Assembly: GCA_910574635.1 (NCBI GenBank)
Contig: CAJTCG010000001.1
Coordinates: 186,001-250,000 of the forward strand
DNA: 64,000 bases
Reading direction: 5' to 3'
Origin: Oscillospiraceae bacterium
GTDB lineage: Bacteria; Bacillota; Clostridia; Oscillospirales; Oscillospiraceae
Each line of letters starts with the position of its first letter. The stretch's first letter is position 1. Both the position numbers and the translations under genes were made by a program. Of this stretch, positions 52,416 to 60,850 are shown in pieces. Below the pieces are notes generated by a model, which searched no databases, was not told where the DNA came from, and saw nothing but the letters and a program-made list of their open reading frames with translations.

Positions 52416-52500
52416 GCCCTGTGCCATGTAGGAGCAAGAATTGGGTACTATCCTTTTTTCTAGCGAGAGAAGGATAATACCCAATTCCTTTAAGCCGAAA
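52395..52500. repeat. Left copy of the 105-bp imperfect direct repeat
   Basis: It starts with a 22-base block identical to 57599-57620, includes promoter block S-B (GTGCCA 52421, GAGCAA 52432, GGGTAC 52443, TATCCT 52449-52454) and ends with CCCAATTCCTTT. No rightward gene follows, so S-B is an orphan promoter. Confidence 0.7.
52438..52487. terminator. Long inverted repeat, probable bidirectional terminator
   Basis: GAATTGGGTA/TACCCAATTC with further pairing of TATCCTT and AAGGATA, between the system-2 kinase and the convergent YxeA-like gene. The rightward strand has a T-run in the left arm. Confidence 0.6.
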
Positions 52501-52506
52501 AAACTT

Positions 52507-52899
52507 TTATTCCTCTGGTGCAGCATACTTGCCCTGCACAGCCTCCGGCAGTTCCTCATACTGCACTTCGGCCCAGGAAGTCACGCCGCGCACTGGCACG
52601 ACCTCCAGGGAAATGAACGCACCCTCCTGCAATTCTTTAGACGTTCCGAAGGTAATCTCTTTTTCCTCGCCGTTCTCGTCGTAGGAGGTAAGGGTATAGG
52701 AGTACGGGAGATTTCCTTTGAAGTCAATGACGCCGCCTTTGGAGTCATTGGTTTCTACTCTGCTGTTGTCGATCTGCGTGTAATAGATGGTGGTTCTGCT
52801 GCCGTCAAACAGCGAGGGAATCGTAAACGCAGCGGCGGCGATCAAAAGAACCACAACCGCCGCAAGGACGACAAACGCCGTTTTCTTCTTGGATTTCAT
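52507..52899 (-). CDS. YxeA-like (DUF1093) secreted or membrane-anchored protein
   Basis: 130 residues. 'MKSKKKTAFVVLAAVVVLLIAAAAF' is a signal anchor. 'TIYYTQIDNSRVE', 'FKGNLPYSYTLTSYDENGEEKEITFGTSKELQEGAFISLEV' fits the YxeA family, often encoded beside lantibiotic-type ABC exporters. The start is chosen 8 bases after GGAGG; two ATGs upstream are possible. Last gene of the leftward exporter operon. Confidence 0.75.
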   Translation of the reverse strand: MKSKKKTAFVVLAAVVVLLIAAAAFTIPSLFDGSRTTIYYTQIDNSRVETNDSKGGVIDFKGNLPYSYTLTSYDENGEEKEITFGTSKELQEGAFISLEVVPVRGVTSWAEVQYEELPEAVQGKYAAPEE

Positions 52900-52913
52900 A
52901 TTCATAGCCTCCA

Positions 52914-53690
52914 TTACCAACCCTTTTTCAAGGGCGCTTTTGCTTTTTTCTTGGCAGATTTCCGATTATCTGTGCTGGATCTCATGGTCAGGAGAATGAC
53001 CGCCGTCAACATAAGCATCAGCGCCATACTCCCGCAGCACAGGGTCGTATTCCATGTGACGTCATAATCTCGATACCCGATCATTCCCAGGCTGGCCGTT
53101 ATGGGATAAAGATTGGACAATTTCACGCTGCCGGCGGCGAACATCCCGCCATAGCCGTAGACAAAGGCAATGATTACGCCGGTCATATTGCCCCCTGAAA
53201 CATAGGCGGAAACCGTAATGATGGGCAAAACGGCAATATAAAGGCACAGACAGTTGAACATCATCTGTACCTCTGTCTGTACCAACCCAAGAGCGGTAAG
53301 TCCCGGAAATCCCGCAATCAGATTACCGAGAACCGTCAGCACCGCGCAGGCCAGCCCGAACAGGGCGGAAACCAGTCCGCCGGCCACCAGCTTGCCGCAC
53401 AGCAGAGCGCGGTAGGAGACGGGGATGGTCACAATGTTTTTCAGCGTATCATCCTTTTCCTCTCTGGCAATCATGTAGCCGGTAATCAAGGTGATGCACA
53501 CGGGAAAAATGGTGGTGGCATTGTTCTTAATGACCTGCTCCACCAGAAAAGGAAAGGTCCACACAGAGCCGTCCTGGGCCGTGGAGCTGAACAGTGCCAG
53601 CAATACGGACAGCGCCATCAAAAGCACACCGGCCCACAGGATATGATAGCGTTTCAACTTCCAGAGCTCGGTTTTGATCATCCGAAGCAT
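52914..53690 (-). CDS. Lantibiotic-immunity-type ABC permease, second subunit
   Basis: 258 residues from 'MLRMIKTELWKLKRYHILWAG'. Six membrane segments. 'REEKDDTLKNIVTIPVSYRALLCGKL' is the cytoplasmic loop shared with NisE/SpaE-type and ABC-2 permeases. The open frame continues upstream over the first permease gene but has no start signal there. Pairs with the preceding permease and the ATPase at 54471. Confidence 0.85.
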   Translation of the reverse strand: MLRMIKTELWKLKRYHILWAGVLLMALSVLLALFSSTAQDGSVWTFPFLVEQVIKNNATTIFPVCITLITGYMIAREEKDDTLKNIVTIPVSYRALLCGKLVAGGLVSALFGLACAVLTVLGNLIAGFPGLTALGLVQTEVQMMFNCLCLYIAVLPIITVSAYVSGGNMTGVIIAFVYGYGGMFAAGSVKLSNLYPITASLGMIGYRDYDVTWNTTLCCGSMALMLMLTAVILLTMRSSTDNRKSAKKKAKAPLKKGW

Positions 53691-53692
53691 GT

Positions 53693-54487
53693 TTATTCCC
53701 CCCTTCTCTTGTACAGGCGGTCGATCAGCAGAACCGACAAAACCGCCATAACGCCCAAGGTGGCCGCGGTCTGAAAGGTAGAGGGAATGAGATGCGCCAA
53801 TTCCGTCAGGTTCATGGAAATACCATGGTCCGCCATATTTCCGGCGAACCATAAGTTTGTCAGCGGAATGGGGCACAGTGAGCAGAGCGATTTTGGGAGC
53901 ACTCCATACAGGCCCTCCAGCGTCAGGCTCAAAACGCTGTAGAATACACACAGCAGGATGGAGAAAATATAGGTCCTGCTGAAAAAGACCACCAAAACTA
54001 CCAGGGGCAGGGTCCCGGCTGTGATAAAGATTCCCAGCACAACAGACGAGAGCAGCTTGTAAGCAAGACCGCCCGCCTCCGCCACCACGCTTCCACATAG
54101 AATCGTGGCGAATGTGGAGGCGAGGGAAAACAGGATACCCATGAGGAACAGTACCGCAATCTTTGTCAAAACCATCTGTGTGCTGGTTACCGGAATGGTC
54201 CGCAGGCTTTTGAAGGTGTCGTTGTCCCGCTCCATAAAGAACAGCATGGTTGCCAGAACGCCGATGACGCAGGGCAGGAGAAGCAGCACGCCATACCCCA
54301 TGATAAAGCTGAACAGGGTGTCAAAAATCTCGGCCTTTGTGTCGTAGCGCCCCATGATGCTGGGCGTCATTGCTACAGCCGTCACAGGGAGAGGAAACAG
54401 AAACGCCGCCAGCACCACCAGCAGTACAAGCCGCTTTCGTTTCAGTTTCCAGAACTCACACTGGATCAGTTTAAGCAATCCCCACAC
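53693..54487 (-). CDS. Lantibiotic-immunity-type ABC permease, first subunit
   Basis: 264 residues from GTG, or 261 from the TTG at 54480. Six membrane segments. 'LIQCEFWKLKRKRL' at the start and 'ERDNDTFKSLRTIPVTSTQMVLTKI' match the second permease and the MutE/SpaE-type family. It overlaps the end of the ATPase gene, implying coupled translation. Confidence 0.85.
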   Translation of the reverse strand: MWGLLKLIQCEFWKLKRKRLVLLVVLAAFLFPLPVTAVAMTPSIMGRYDTKAEIFDTLFSFIMGYGVLLLLPCVIGVLATMLFFMERDNDTFKSLRTIPVTSTQMVLTKIAVLFLMGILFSLASTFATILCGSVVAEAGGLAYKLLSSVVLGIFITAGTLPLVVLVVFFSRTYIFSILLCVFYSVLSLTLEGLYGVLPKSLCSLCPIPLTNLWFAGNMADHGISMNLTELAHLIPSTFQTAATLGVMAVLSVLLIDRLYKRRGE

Positions 54488-55394
54488 CCCCTGTCACCCG
54501 TTTGAAGTAGTCCTCCAGGGTGTCCTCACACAGATGAGCGTCGGAAACCGCAATGCCGTGTTCCACAAAACAGCGGATGATCTCCGGCATGGGGAGGGAC
54601 GCGTCCATCAGAATCAGGGTATATTCATCCTCGATCTGACAGTCCCGGGCTTTGAATTGATAGGCCAGCAGATTGGACGCCCTGTTGGCGTCGGAGAGGA
54701 TAAATCGGATGTATTTTCCATTCTTGGCCTCCAGCTCCTCCAGGCTCTCCTCCTCCAGCAGCCTTCCCTTGTCGATAATCCCAATGTCGTCCGCCAGCAG
54801 CGCAATTTCGGAGAGGATATGGCTGGAGATCAGGATGGTCTTGCCCTGGGCGTCGCACAGCTCCCGGATGAAGGAGCGCACTTCCGCAATACCGATGGGG
54901 TCCAGACCGTTGATGGGCTCGTCCAGAATCAGCAGCTCCGGGTCGTGCATGACCGCCAGGGCAATGGCAAGCCGCTGCTTCATGCCCAAAGAATATTGGG
55001 CATAGAGCTTTTTGTCCCGGTAGGGCAGGCCCACCAGGTCCAGGGCATTCTGAATCGCGCTGCGCCGTTTCACGCCCCGAAGCTCGGCAAAGATTTTCAG
55101 GTTTTCTGTTCCGGTCAGGTTGGGATAAAACCCTGGCGACTCGATCAGGCTGCCCACACGGGGCAGAATTTCCTTTGCCGCAGTGCGAATGTCCTCTCCG
55201 AAAATGTGCAGTTCGCCGGAGCTGGGGGCTGTCAGGCCCAGGAGCATTTTCATGGTGGTGGTTTTTCCGGCCCCGTTGCGGCCCAGCAGGCCGTAGATGC
55301 GCCCACGCCGGACGTGGATGTTCAGGTCAGAGACGCTTTTCTGACTTCCATAGATTTTTGTCAGCCCAGCCGTCTCAATGATGCAGTCATTCAT
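54471..55394 (-). CDS. Lantibiotic-immunity-type ABC ATPase
   Basis: 307 residues. Walker A 'GRNGAGKTT', signature 'YSLGMKQRLAIALAV', Walker B 'LLILDEPINGLDP', H-loop 'SSHIL'. The C-terminal 80 residues are the BcrA/NisF-type extension. First gene of a leftward operon with two permeases and a YxeA-like protein, divergent from system 3. It probably expels lantibiotics or bacitracin-like peptides from the membrane. Confidence 0.92.
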   Translation of the reverse strand: MNDCIIETAGLTKIYGSQKSVSDLNIHVRRGRIYGLLGRNGAGKTTTMKMLLGLTAPSSGELHIFGEDIRTAAKEILPRVGSLIESPGFYPNLTGTENLKIFAELRGVKRRSAIQNALDLVGLPYRDKKLYAQYSLGMKQRLAIALAVMHDPELLILDEPINGLDPIGIAEVRSFIRELCDAQGKTILISSHILSEIALLADDIGIIDKGRLLEEESLEELEAKNGKYIRFILSDANRASNLLAYQFKARDCQIEDEYTLILMDASLPMPEIIRCFVEHGIAVSDAHLCEDTLEDYFKRVTGGVGIA

Positions 55395-55424
55395 TGGCAG
55401 GTCCTCCTTTTCGGTTGTGCTGTA

Positions 55425-55477
55425 ATCATAGCACCCGCTCCTTGAGAGAACCTTGTGGCAACCTTGAATTTACCTTG
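55425..55477. promoter_or_regulatory. Operator with four CCTTG repeats, divergent promoters
   Basis: CCTTG occurs at 55440, 55451, 55462 and 55473, exactly 11 bp apart. The leftward -10 TATGAT (reverse of 55425-55430) lies just beyond the first repeat. The layout fits binding of OmpR-type dimers activating the exporter operon. The rightward gene has its own TATAAT at 55518-55523. Confidence 0.7.
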
Positions 55478-55556
55478 AGATTTGAGCGTCATCCTATGCA
55501 GGTGATTGAAAAAGAGGTATAATACTCCCAGCCGAAGCAGTTGGGAGGTGCGCTGC

Positions 55557-56252
55557 GTGAAAGACAAGCCGATTCTGATTGTGGACGATGAGCCTGATCT
55601 GCTGGCTATGGTCCGGTCGATTTTTGAGCGGGCGGGATTTACGCAAATCATAACCGCTTCCTCCGGGGAAGCGGCTTTGGACGAATTTTCCAAGAAGAAG
55701 CCCGCCATGGCAATCCTGGATGTGATGATGCCGGACATGGACGGGTTCGAGCTGCTGCGGGAGATTCGGCAAACCAACGAGATTCCCGTCTTGATGCTCA
55801 CCGCCAAGGGTGAGGCCGAGGACCGGTGCCGGGGGCTGGAGTTGGGGGCGGACGACTATCTGGTCAAGCCCTTTCTCCCTAAAGAACTTCTTCTGCGGGT
55901 CAACGCGATTTTGAAACGGGCATATCCCGACAGCAATCGGACGGTCATTCTTGCCGCCTCCACCGTGGATCTGGACCGGGCGGAGGTCCGCCGTGGCGAA
56001 GGGATTTTCCCTCTGACCGGAAAGGAGTACGCAATTTTCCTGAAGCTGGCGGAAAACGCCGGGCGTGTTGTCACCATCGGCGCTCTGTGTCAAGCCGCCT
56101 GCGGAGAAATCTGGATGGGATATGAGAATACCCTCATGTCCCATATCCGCCACCTGCGGGAGAAGATCGAAGATACTCCATCTGCTCCCGTCTCGCTTCT
56201 GACCGTCAAGGGCCTGGGCTACAAGCTCATGGTAAAGGGGGAACCGCATTGA
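55557..56252 (+). CDS. OmpR-family response regulator (system 3)
   Basis: 231 residues from GTG after GGGAGGTG; an upstream in-frame ATG at 55506 overlaps the promoter. Acidic D10/D11, phosphoacceptor D55 ('MAILDVMMPDMDG'), T82, K104 ('VKPFL'). Winged helix with 'LTGKEYAIFLKLAENAG' and 'ENTLMSHIRHLREKIE'. Resembles regulators of lantibiotic-exporter operons. It overlaps the kinase start by 4 bases. Confidence 0.92.
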   Translation: MKDKPILIVDDEPDLLAMVRSIFERAGFTQIITASSGEAALDEFSKKKPAMAILDVMMPDMDGFELLREIRQTNEIPVLMLTAKGEAEDRCRGLELGADDYLVKPFLPKELLLRVNAILKRAYPDSNRTVILAASTVDLDRAEVRRGEGIFPLTGKEYAIFLKLAENAGRVVTIGALCQAACGEIWMGYENTLMSHIRHLREKIEDTPSAPVSLLTVKGLGYKLMVKGEPH

Positions 56253-57619
56253 ATCCGGTACAGCGTTTTTTTCACAAATATTTCATTTCCACAATCGCCG
56301 CCCTGACGCTGTTCCTGCTGATAAACCTTGTACTTGTGGTCGCAATCCGGGTGGTCGCTGGCTGCCATGCCACCGCTCCCGACTTGTCGGTATCCGCTCT
56401 CTCCGCTATGGTGTCAGAGGTGAACGGTGTGATTGAGGTGGAACCGGAGGTGTCCCGCGTGCTGGCCGAAAACCGCGCCTGGACCATGCTGCTGGATGAC
56501 GGTGGGGCGGTGATCTGGGAGGAACAGATGCCGGAGGATCTGCCCCGCTCCTACACAGCCGCGCAGATTGCCCAATTCAGTAGGTGGTACTTGCAGGAGT
56601 ATCCCGTGTTTGTCTGGCAGCAGCCGGCGGGACTCTTTGTGCTGGCCTATCCGGCAAACAGTCTGCAACGGTATAATTTTGCCATGGAAACCGGTGATGT
56701 CTGGGCCATGGTTATCACAGCGTTTGGCGTATTTCTCGCAAGCATTCTGCTGATGCTGTTTTTGCTGTGGCGCAGTACGCGCAGGGTCGAACGGGCGATG
56801 AAGCCCATCTTGACAGGGATCAGCGCAATGGCCCGGGGCAAGCCAATCCAGTTAGAGGAACACGGCGAGTTGGCGGACATCAATGCGGAATTGAACCGGG
56901 CCAGCGAACAGCTCCATAAAAAGGACACGGCCCGCGCCGATTGGATCAGCGGAATTTCCCACGATATACGCACCCCGCTGTCGGTCATGCTGGGCTACGC
57001 CGGGGAGATCGAGGACAACGATGCCCTTCCGTCTGATGTTCAGAAACAGGCCGGATTGATTCGCAAGCACGGAGAAAAGCTGCGGCAGTTGATTCTTGAT
57101 TTGAACCTTACATCAAGACTGGAATACGCCATGCAGCCATTACAGACAGCCCCGGTCAGTCCGGTTGAATTGTCCCGGCAAGTCGTCAGCGGCTATGTGA
57201 ACGACGGCCTGGATGGGCGGTATGAGATTGACCTTTACGCAGGAGACGGGGCTGAAACAATTTTGATTGAATGTGACAACGCTTTGCTTACCCGTATGCT
57301 GGAAAATCTGATCGGCAATAGTATCACCCACAATCCAGATGGATGCCATATCTGCGTTTCGGTTGAAGCGACCGGCGGGACGTGTACGATCATAGTTCAG
57401 GACACCGGAAAGGGAATGGATGAGGTTGCTTTGAGGAAGTTAAACGCGGCAGAGTGTGCTAGCTTCACGCAAAGCGATGGCAGCGGAATTCCACATGGAA
57501 ACGGCTTGAACATCGCAAAGCAGATCGTTTCCGCTCACAGAGGAACGATCCGTTTTTTTGGAACAGAGCCGCATGGGTTGACTGTTGCGGTAAAACTTCC
57601 AATTCCAACAAAATTGTAG
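56249..57619 (+). CDS. Sensor histidine kinase (system 3)
   Basis: 456 residues, TTG start. Two membrane segments (about 14-36 and 152-173) enclose an extracytoplasmic domain of about 115 residues, so unlike kinases 1 and 2 it can sense outside ligands directly. H238 in 'ISGISHDIRTPLSVM', N box 'MLENLIGNSITHNPDG', G1 'DTGKGM', G2-like 'GNGLNI'. Last codons 'LPIPTKL' shared with kinase 2. Confidence 0.92.
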   Translation: MNPVQRFFHKYFISTIAALTLFLLINLVLVVAIRVVAGCHATAPDLSVSALSAMVSEVNGVIEVEPEVSRVLAENRAWTMLLDDGGAVIWEEQMPEDLPRSYTAAQIAQFSRWYLQEYPVFVWQQPAGLFVLAYPANSLQRYNFAMETGDVWAMVITAFGVFLASILLMLFLLWRSTRRVERAMKPILTGISAMARGKPIQLEEHGELADINAELNRASEQLHKKDTARADWISGISHDIRTPLSVMLGYAGEIEDNDALPSDVQKQAGLIRKHGEKLRQLILDLNLTSRLEYAMQPLQTAPVSPVELSRQVVSGYVNDGLDGRYEIDLYAGDGAETILIECDNALLTRMLENLIGNSITHNPDGCHICVSVEATGGTCTIIVQDTGKGMDEVALRKLNAAECASFTQSDGSGIPHGNGLNIAKQIVSAHRGTIRFFGTEPHGLTVAVKLPIPTKL

Positions 57620-57704
57620 GATTTAAGTCACGTGGGAGTAAGATTTGGGTGTTATCCTTTTATCCGGACGGGGAAAGAGGGATGATGCCCAATTCCTTTT
57701 CCCG
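57599..57704. repeat. Right copy of the 105-bp imperfect direct repeat
   Basis: The first 22 bases are identical to 52395-52416. Then comes promoter block S-C (AAGTCA 57625, GAGTAA 57636, GGGTGT 57647, TATCCT 57653-57658), a diverged inverted arm and CCCAATTCCTTTT. Here the promoter drives the following exporter genes. Confidence 0.7.
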
Positions 57705-57729
57705 AACCAATCCAATCAGGAGGTATCCC

Positions 57730-58413
57730 ATGAATCTGTTAGAAGTCCAATCTCTTTCCAAGACCTACGGCCAGGGGGAAACCGCTGTCCACGCGCTGAA
57801 AGACGTCAGTTTCTCTGTCCCCAAGGGGGAGTATGTCGCCGTGGTGGGCGAGTCCGGCTCCGGCAAAAGTACGCTGCTGAATATGGTGGGGGCGCTGGAC
57901 ACGCCCACCTCCGGCAAAGTGCTGATTGACGGCAAGGAAACCTTTTCCATGAAGGAAAAACAGCTCACCGTGTTCCGCCGCAGGAACATCGGCTTTATCT
58001 TCCAGAGCTTCAACCTGATCCCGGAGCTGACCGTGGAACAGAACATCATCTTTCCGGTGCTGCTGGACTACCGGAAGCCGGACAAACGGTATCTGGAGGA
58101 ACTGCTGACGGTCCTGAACCTGAAGGAGCGCCGCCGCCACCTGCCCAGCCAGCTCTCCGGCGGCCAGCAGCAGCGTGTGGCCATCGGGCGCGCCCTCATC
58201 ACCCGGCCTGCCCTCATCTTGGCCGACGAGCCTACCGGCAACCTGGACTCACAGAATACCGCCGAAGTAATCAGACTGCTGAAAACAGCGTCCAAGCAGT
58301 ACGAGCAGACGATCATAATGATTACCCACAGCCAGAGCATCGCCCAGACGGCGGACCGGGTTCTGCAAGTATCGGACGGCGTGCTGACAGACCTTGGGGG
58401 GTGCCGGGAATGA
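57730..58413 (+). CDS. ABC exporter ATPase (BceA/MacB type), second exporter
   Basis: 227 residues, ATG after AGGAGGTATCCC; the frame is open further left into the repeat. Walker A 'GESGSGKST' (40-48), signature '[15 protein letters not shown]', Walker B '[14 protein letters not shown]', H-loop 'MITHSQ'. Very similar to the ATPase at 46254. The promoter block S-C links it to system 2 rather than to system 3 next to it. Confidence 0.92.
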   Translation: MNLLEVQSLSKTYGQGETAVHALKDVSFSVPKGEYVAVVGESGSGKSTLLNMVGALDTPTSGKVLIDGKETFSMKEKQLTVFRRRNIGFIFQSFNLIPELTVEQNIIFPVLLDYRKPDKRYLEELLTVLNLKERRRHLPSQLSGGQQQRVAIGRALITRPALILADEPTGNLDSQNTAEVIRLLKTASKQYEQTIIMITHSQSIAQTADRVLQVSDGVLTDLGGCRE

Positions 58414-60743
58414 GGAGCTATTTGAGCCTGATCCCGATTTCTGCCAGGGTGCGGCGGCAGCAGAACCGCATGACCCTTCTGTGCATTGTCATTTCTGTGT
58501 TTCTTGTAACGGCGATTTTCAGTGTGGCAGAGACGTTCACAAGAACGGAAGAGCAGATTATGCGGGACAAACACGGGAGCTGGCATATTCAGATCACGGA
58601 TCTCTCCCCGGATCTTGCGGACGGCATCAGCCGGAGGCCCGATGTAACGGTAATGGGCTGGTGGGACCGTATCAATTTTGACGCAAGCCAGCCTTACTAC
58701 ATTGGAGAGCGCAGGGCGGCTTTATACGGAACGGACGAAGCCTATTTGGTTCAGCTGATGAACGGGGTGGAAGAAGGGAACTTTCCACAGCGGGATGACG
58801 AAGTTGTCCTGAATTCAGAAGCGAAGATTGCGTTGGATGTGGGCATTGGCGACCGTGTGACGGTACGCACACCCGCCGGAGACGCGGAATTTACTGTATC
58901 CGGCTTTGGAACAGACGACAGCGATTACTATAAAGGACAGACCTTTATGGTTGCGGTGTATATGACCCGGAATGCCTTTCATACCCTCATGGCCCAAAAC
59001 GGGTTATCGGAGAGCCCCGTCTGTACTATCCAATTTCAAAGTGCGGAAAAGGCGTCCAAGGCAAGAGCGGAATTGCAGGAAAGCGGCGGAGTACCCAAAG
59101 AAACGATTTTGGAAAACAAGGCTGTCATGGGCATTGCCGGACAAAGCGACAATGAAGCGATCAGCGGGATTTATGTGATAGCGATTTTCTTGTTTCTCCT
59201 GGTCATGGCAGCTGGCGTGCTGATGATTTCCGGCAGCCTGAACAGCAGCATTGCGCAGCGGACACAGTTTTTCGGAATGATGCGCTGTATTGGCGCAAGC
59301 CGACGTCAAGTGATGCGTTTTGTCCGCCTGGAGGCACTGAGCTGGTGCAAAACGGCGGTGCCCTGTGGACTGGCTGCGGGCACTTTGGTCAGTTGGGGAA
59401 TCTGCGCCTATCTCCGCTTCGGCATCGGCGGCGAGGAATTTTCCGTTATGCCGGTGATTTCTTTCAGCCCCTTGGGAATCCTCGGCGGCGTTCTGGTCGG
59501 CGTGGTTACGGTCTATCTGTCCGCCCAGGCCCCCGCGAAAAAAGCGGCGAGGGTGTCCCCTGTGATGGCTGTTTCCGGGAACGCGGAATTACCTGAGAGC
59601 TGTGGTCATGCAATGACGCTCCGTTCCCGTAAAATTGAATCTGCGTTAGGGATTCACCATGCAACAGGCTCCAGAAAAAACTGGTTTCTGATGACGGCCT
59701 CCTACGCCCTGAGCATTATCCTGTTCCTGTGCTTCTCTGTGGGGCTGAGCTTTGCACGGGGCTTACTGCCCTCCCAGCGCGCCTATCAGCCGGATATTGC
59801 ACTCAACGGATACGCCAACGCTCTTGTGATAGAGCAGGATATAGCGGATAAAATCAGAGGCATTTCGGGCGTGGAATATGCCTATGGCAGCTCTTATCTG
59901 CGCGATATTCCGGTAACCTCGTCCAATCCGGAAATTGACCACATCCATCTGGAGTCCTATGATGATGCGCTGCTGGAGCTGGTCAAGGAAAGCGTGGCCC
60001 AGGGAAACCTGTCAGGCATTTTCGGAGACAGCAATGAGGTAATTACGATTCTGAACAAAGATAATCCCCTGAAAATGGGAGATACCATTCAGATCGGGGA
60101 AGAAGAACTTCAAATCACCTGTACCCTGTCATCCAGTATATTCCCAAGTAAATGTTTGATCATCTGCTCCCAGGAAACCTTTACGCGTCTGACGGGAGAG
60201 CAGAATTACACGATGATCGGCATCAGGCTGAATCCCCAAGCCGATGATTCGACGCTGAAGGAAATCAACAAGCTCGTTGAAAGCGACGTGATTTTCGGGG
60301 ATCAAAGAGAGAGCAACCGGTCAGACAACTCAACCTTTATGGCAGTTCAGGTGGCAGTTTATGGGTTCCTGGCAATCATTGGTATGATCACACTCTTTTA
60401 CACCATGAACAGCATTTCCATCAGCACGGTTTCCCGTGCAAAACAATATGGGGCCATGCGCGCGGTTGGCATCAGCAACCGGCAGCTCTCCCGGATGATT
60501 TCCGCAGAAGCCTTAACCTATGCCGCTTCCGGCCTGATTGCCGGTTGCGGAATTGGTATCCCATTGAGCCGGTTTCTGTACCTTCGCATAGTCACGCGCT
60601 ATTTTGGAACGCTATGGCAACTGCCGATCATCACGCTATGTATCATTATCGTGTTTGTTTTCTCCTGTTCCGTCATTTCTGTGTATGCCCCCACGAAACG
60701 GATTTGCGGCATGGCGGTAGTCGATACCATCAATGAATTGTAA
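58410..60743 (+). CDS. FtsX-type ABC permease, second exporter
   Basis: 777 residues from the ATG overlapping the ATPase stop. N-terminal membrane segment (about 22-42), extracellular domain, three segments (about 255-370), second extracellular domain, three C-terminal segments with 'RAKQYGAMRAVGISNRQLSRMISAEA'. Same two-FtsX-domain architecture as the permease at 46933 but clearly diverged. Confidence 0.9.
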   Translation: MRSYLSLIPISARVRRQQNRMTLLCIVISVFLVTAIFSVAETFTRTEEQIMRDKHGSWHIQITDLSPDLADGISRRPDVTVMGWWDRINFDASQPYYIGERRAALYGTDEAYLVQLMNGVEEGNFPQRDDEVVLNSEAKIALDVGIGDRVTVRTPAGDAEFTVSGFGTDDSDYYKGQTFMVAVYMTRNAFHTLMAQNGLSESPVCTIQFQSAEKASKARAELQESGGVPKETILENKAVMGIAGQSDNEAISGIYVIAIFLFLLVMAAGVLMISGSLNSSIAQRTQFFGMMRCIGASRRQVMRFVRLEALSWCKTAVPCGLAAGTLVSWGICAYLRFGIGGEEFSVMPVISFSPLGILGGVLVGVVTVYLSAQAPAKKAARVSPVMAVSGNAELPESCGHAMTLRSRKIESALGIHHATGSRKNWFLMTASYALSIILFLCFSVGLSFARGLLPSQRAYQPDIALNGYANALVIEQDIADKIRGISGVEYAYGSSYLRDIPVTSSNPEIDHIHLESYDDALLELVKESVAQGNLSGIFGDSNEVITILNKDNPLKMGDTIQIGEEELQITCTLSSSIFPSKCLIICSQETFTRLTGEQNYTMIGIRLNPQADDSTLKEINKLVESDVIFGDQRESNRSDNSTFMAVQVAVYGFLAIIGMITLFYTMNSISISTVSRAKQYGAMRAVGISNRQLSRMISAEALTYAASGLIAGCGIGIPLSRFLYLRIVTRYFGTLWQLPIITLCIIIVFVFSCSVISVYAPTKRICGMAVVDTINEL

Positions 60744-60776
60744 ATATCATAAACTTGGCCAATAGAACGGAGACTG

Positions 60777-60811
60777 ATACGGTGGCCTCTGAGGAGTCGA
60801 GGCTGCCGTAT
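60777..60811 (+). terminator. Terminator after the second exporter
   Basis: ATACGGTGGCCTC and GAGGCTGCCGTAT pair over 13 bases with a two-base mismatch; a TTGGTTTG run follows. Confidence 0.6.
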
Positions 60812-60850
60812 TGGTTTGTGGCCCTGCAAAAGAGTTAGGAATGAGTTCTT

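Noticed and set aside
54354-55445. 363-codon rightward frame
   Set aside because: It is antisense to the lantibiotic-type ABC ATPase, whose Walker motifs are intact.
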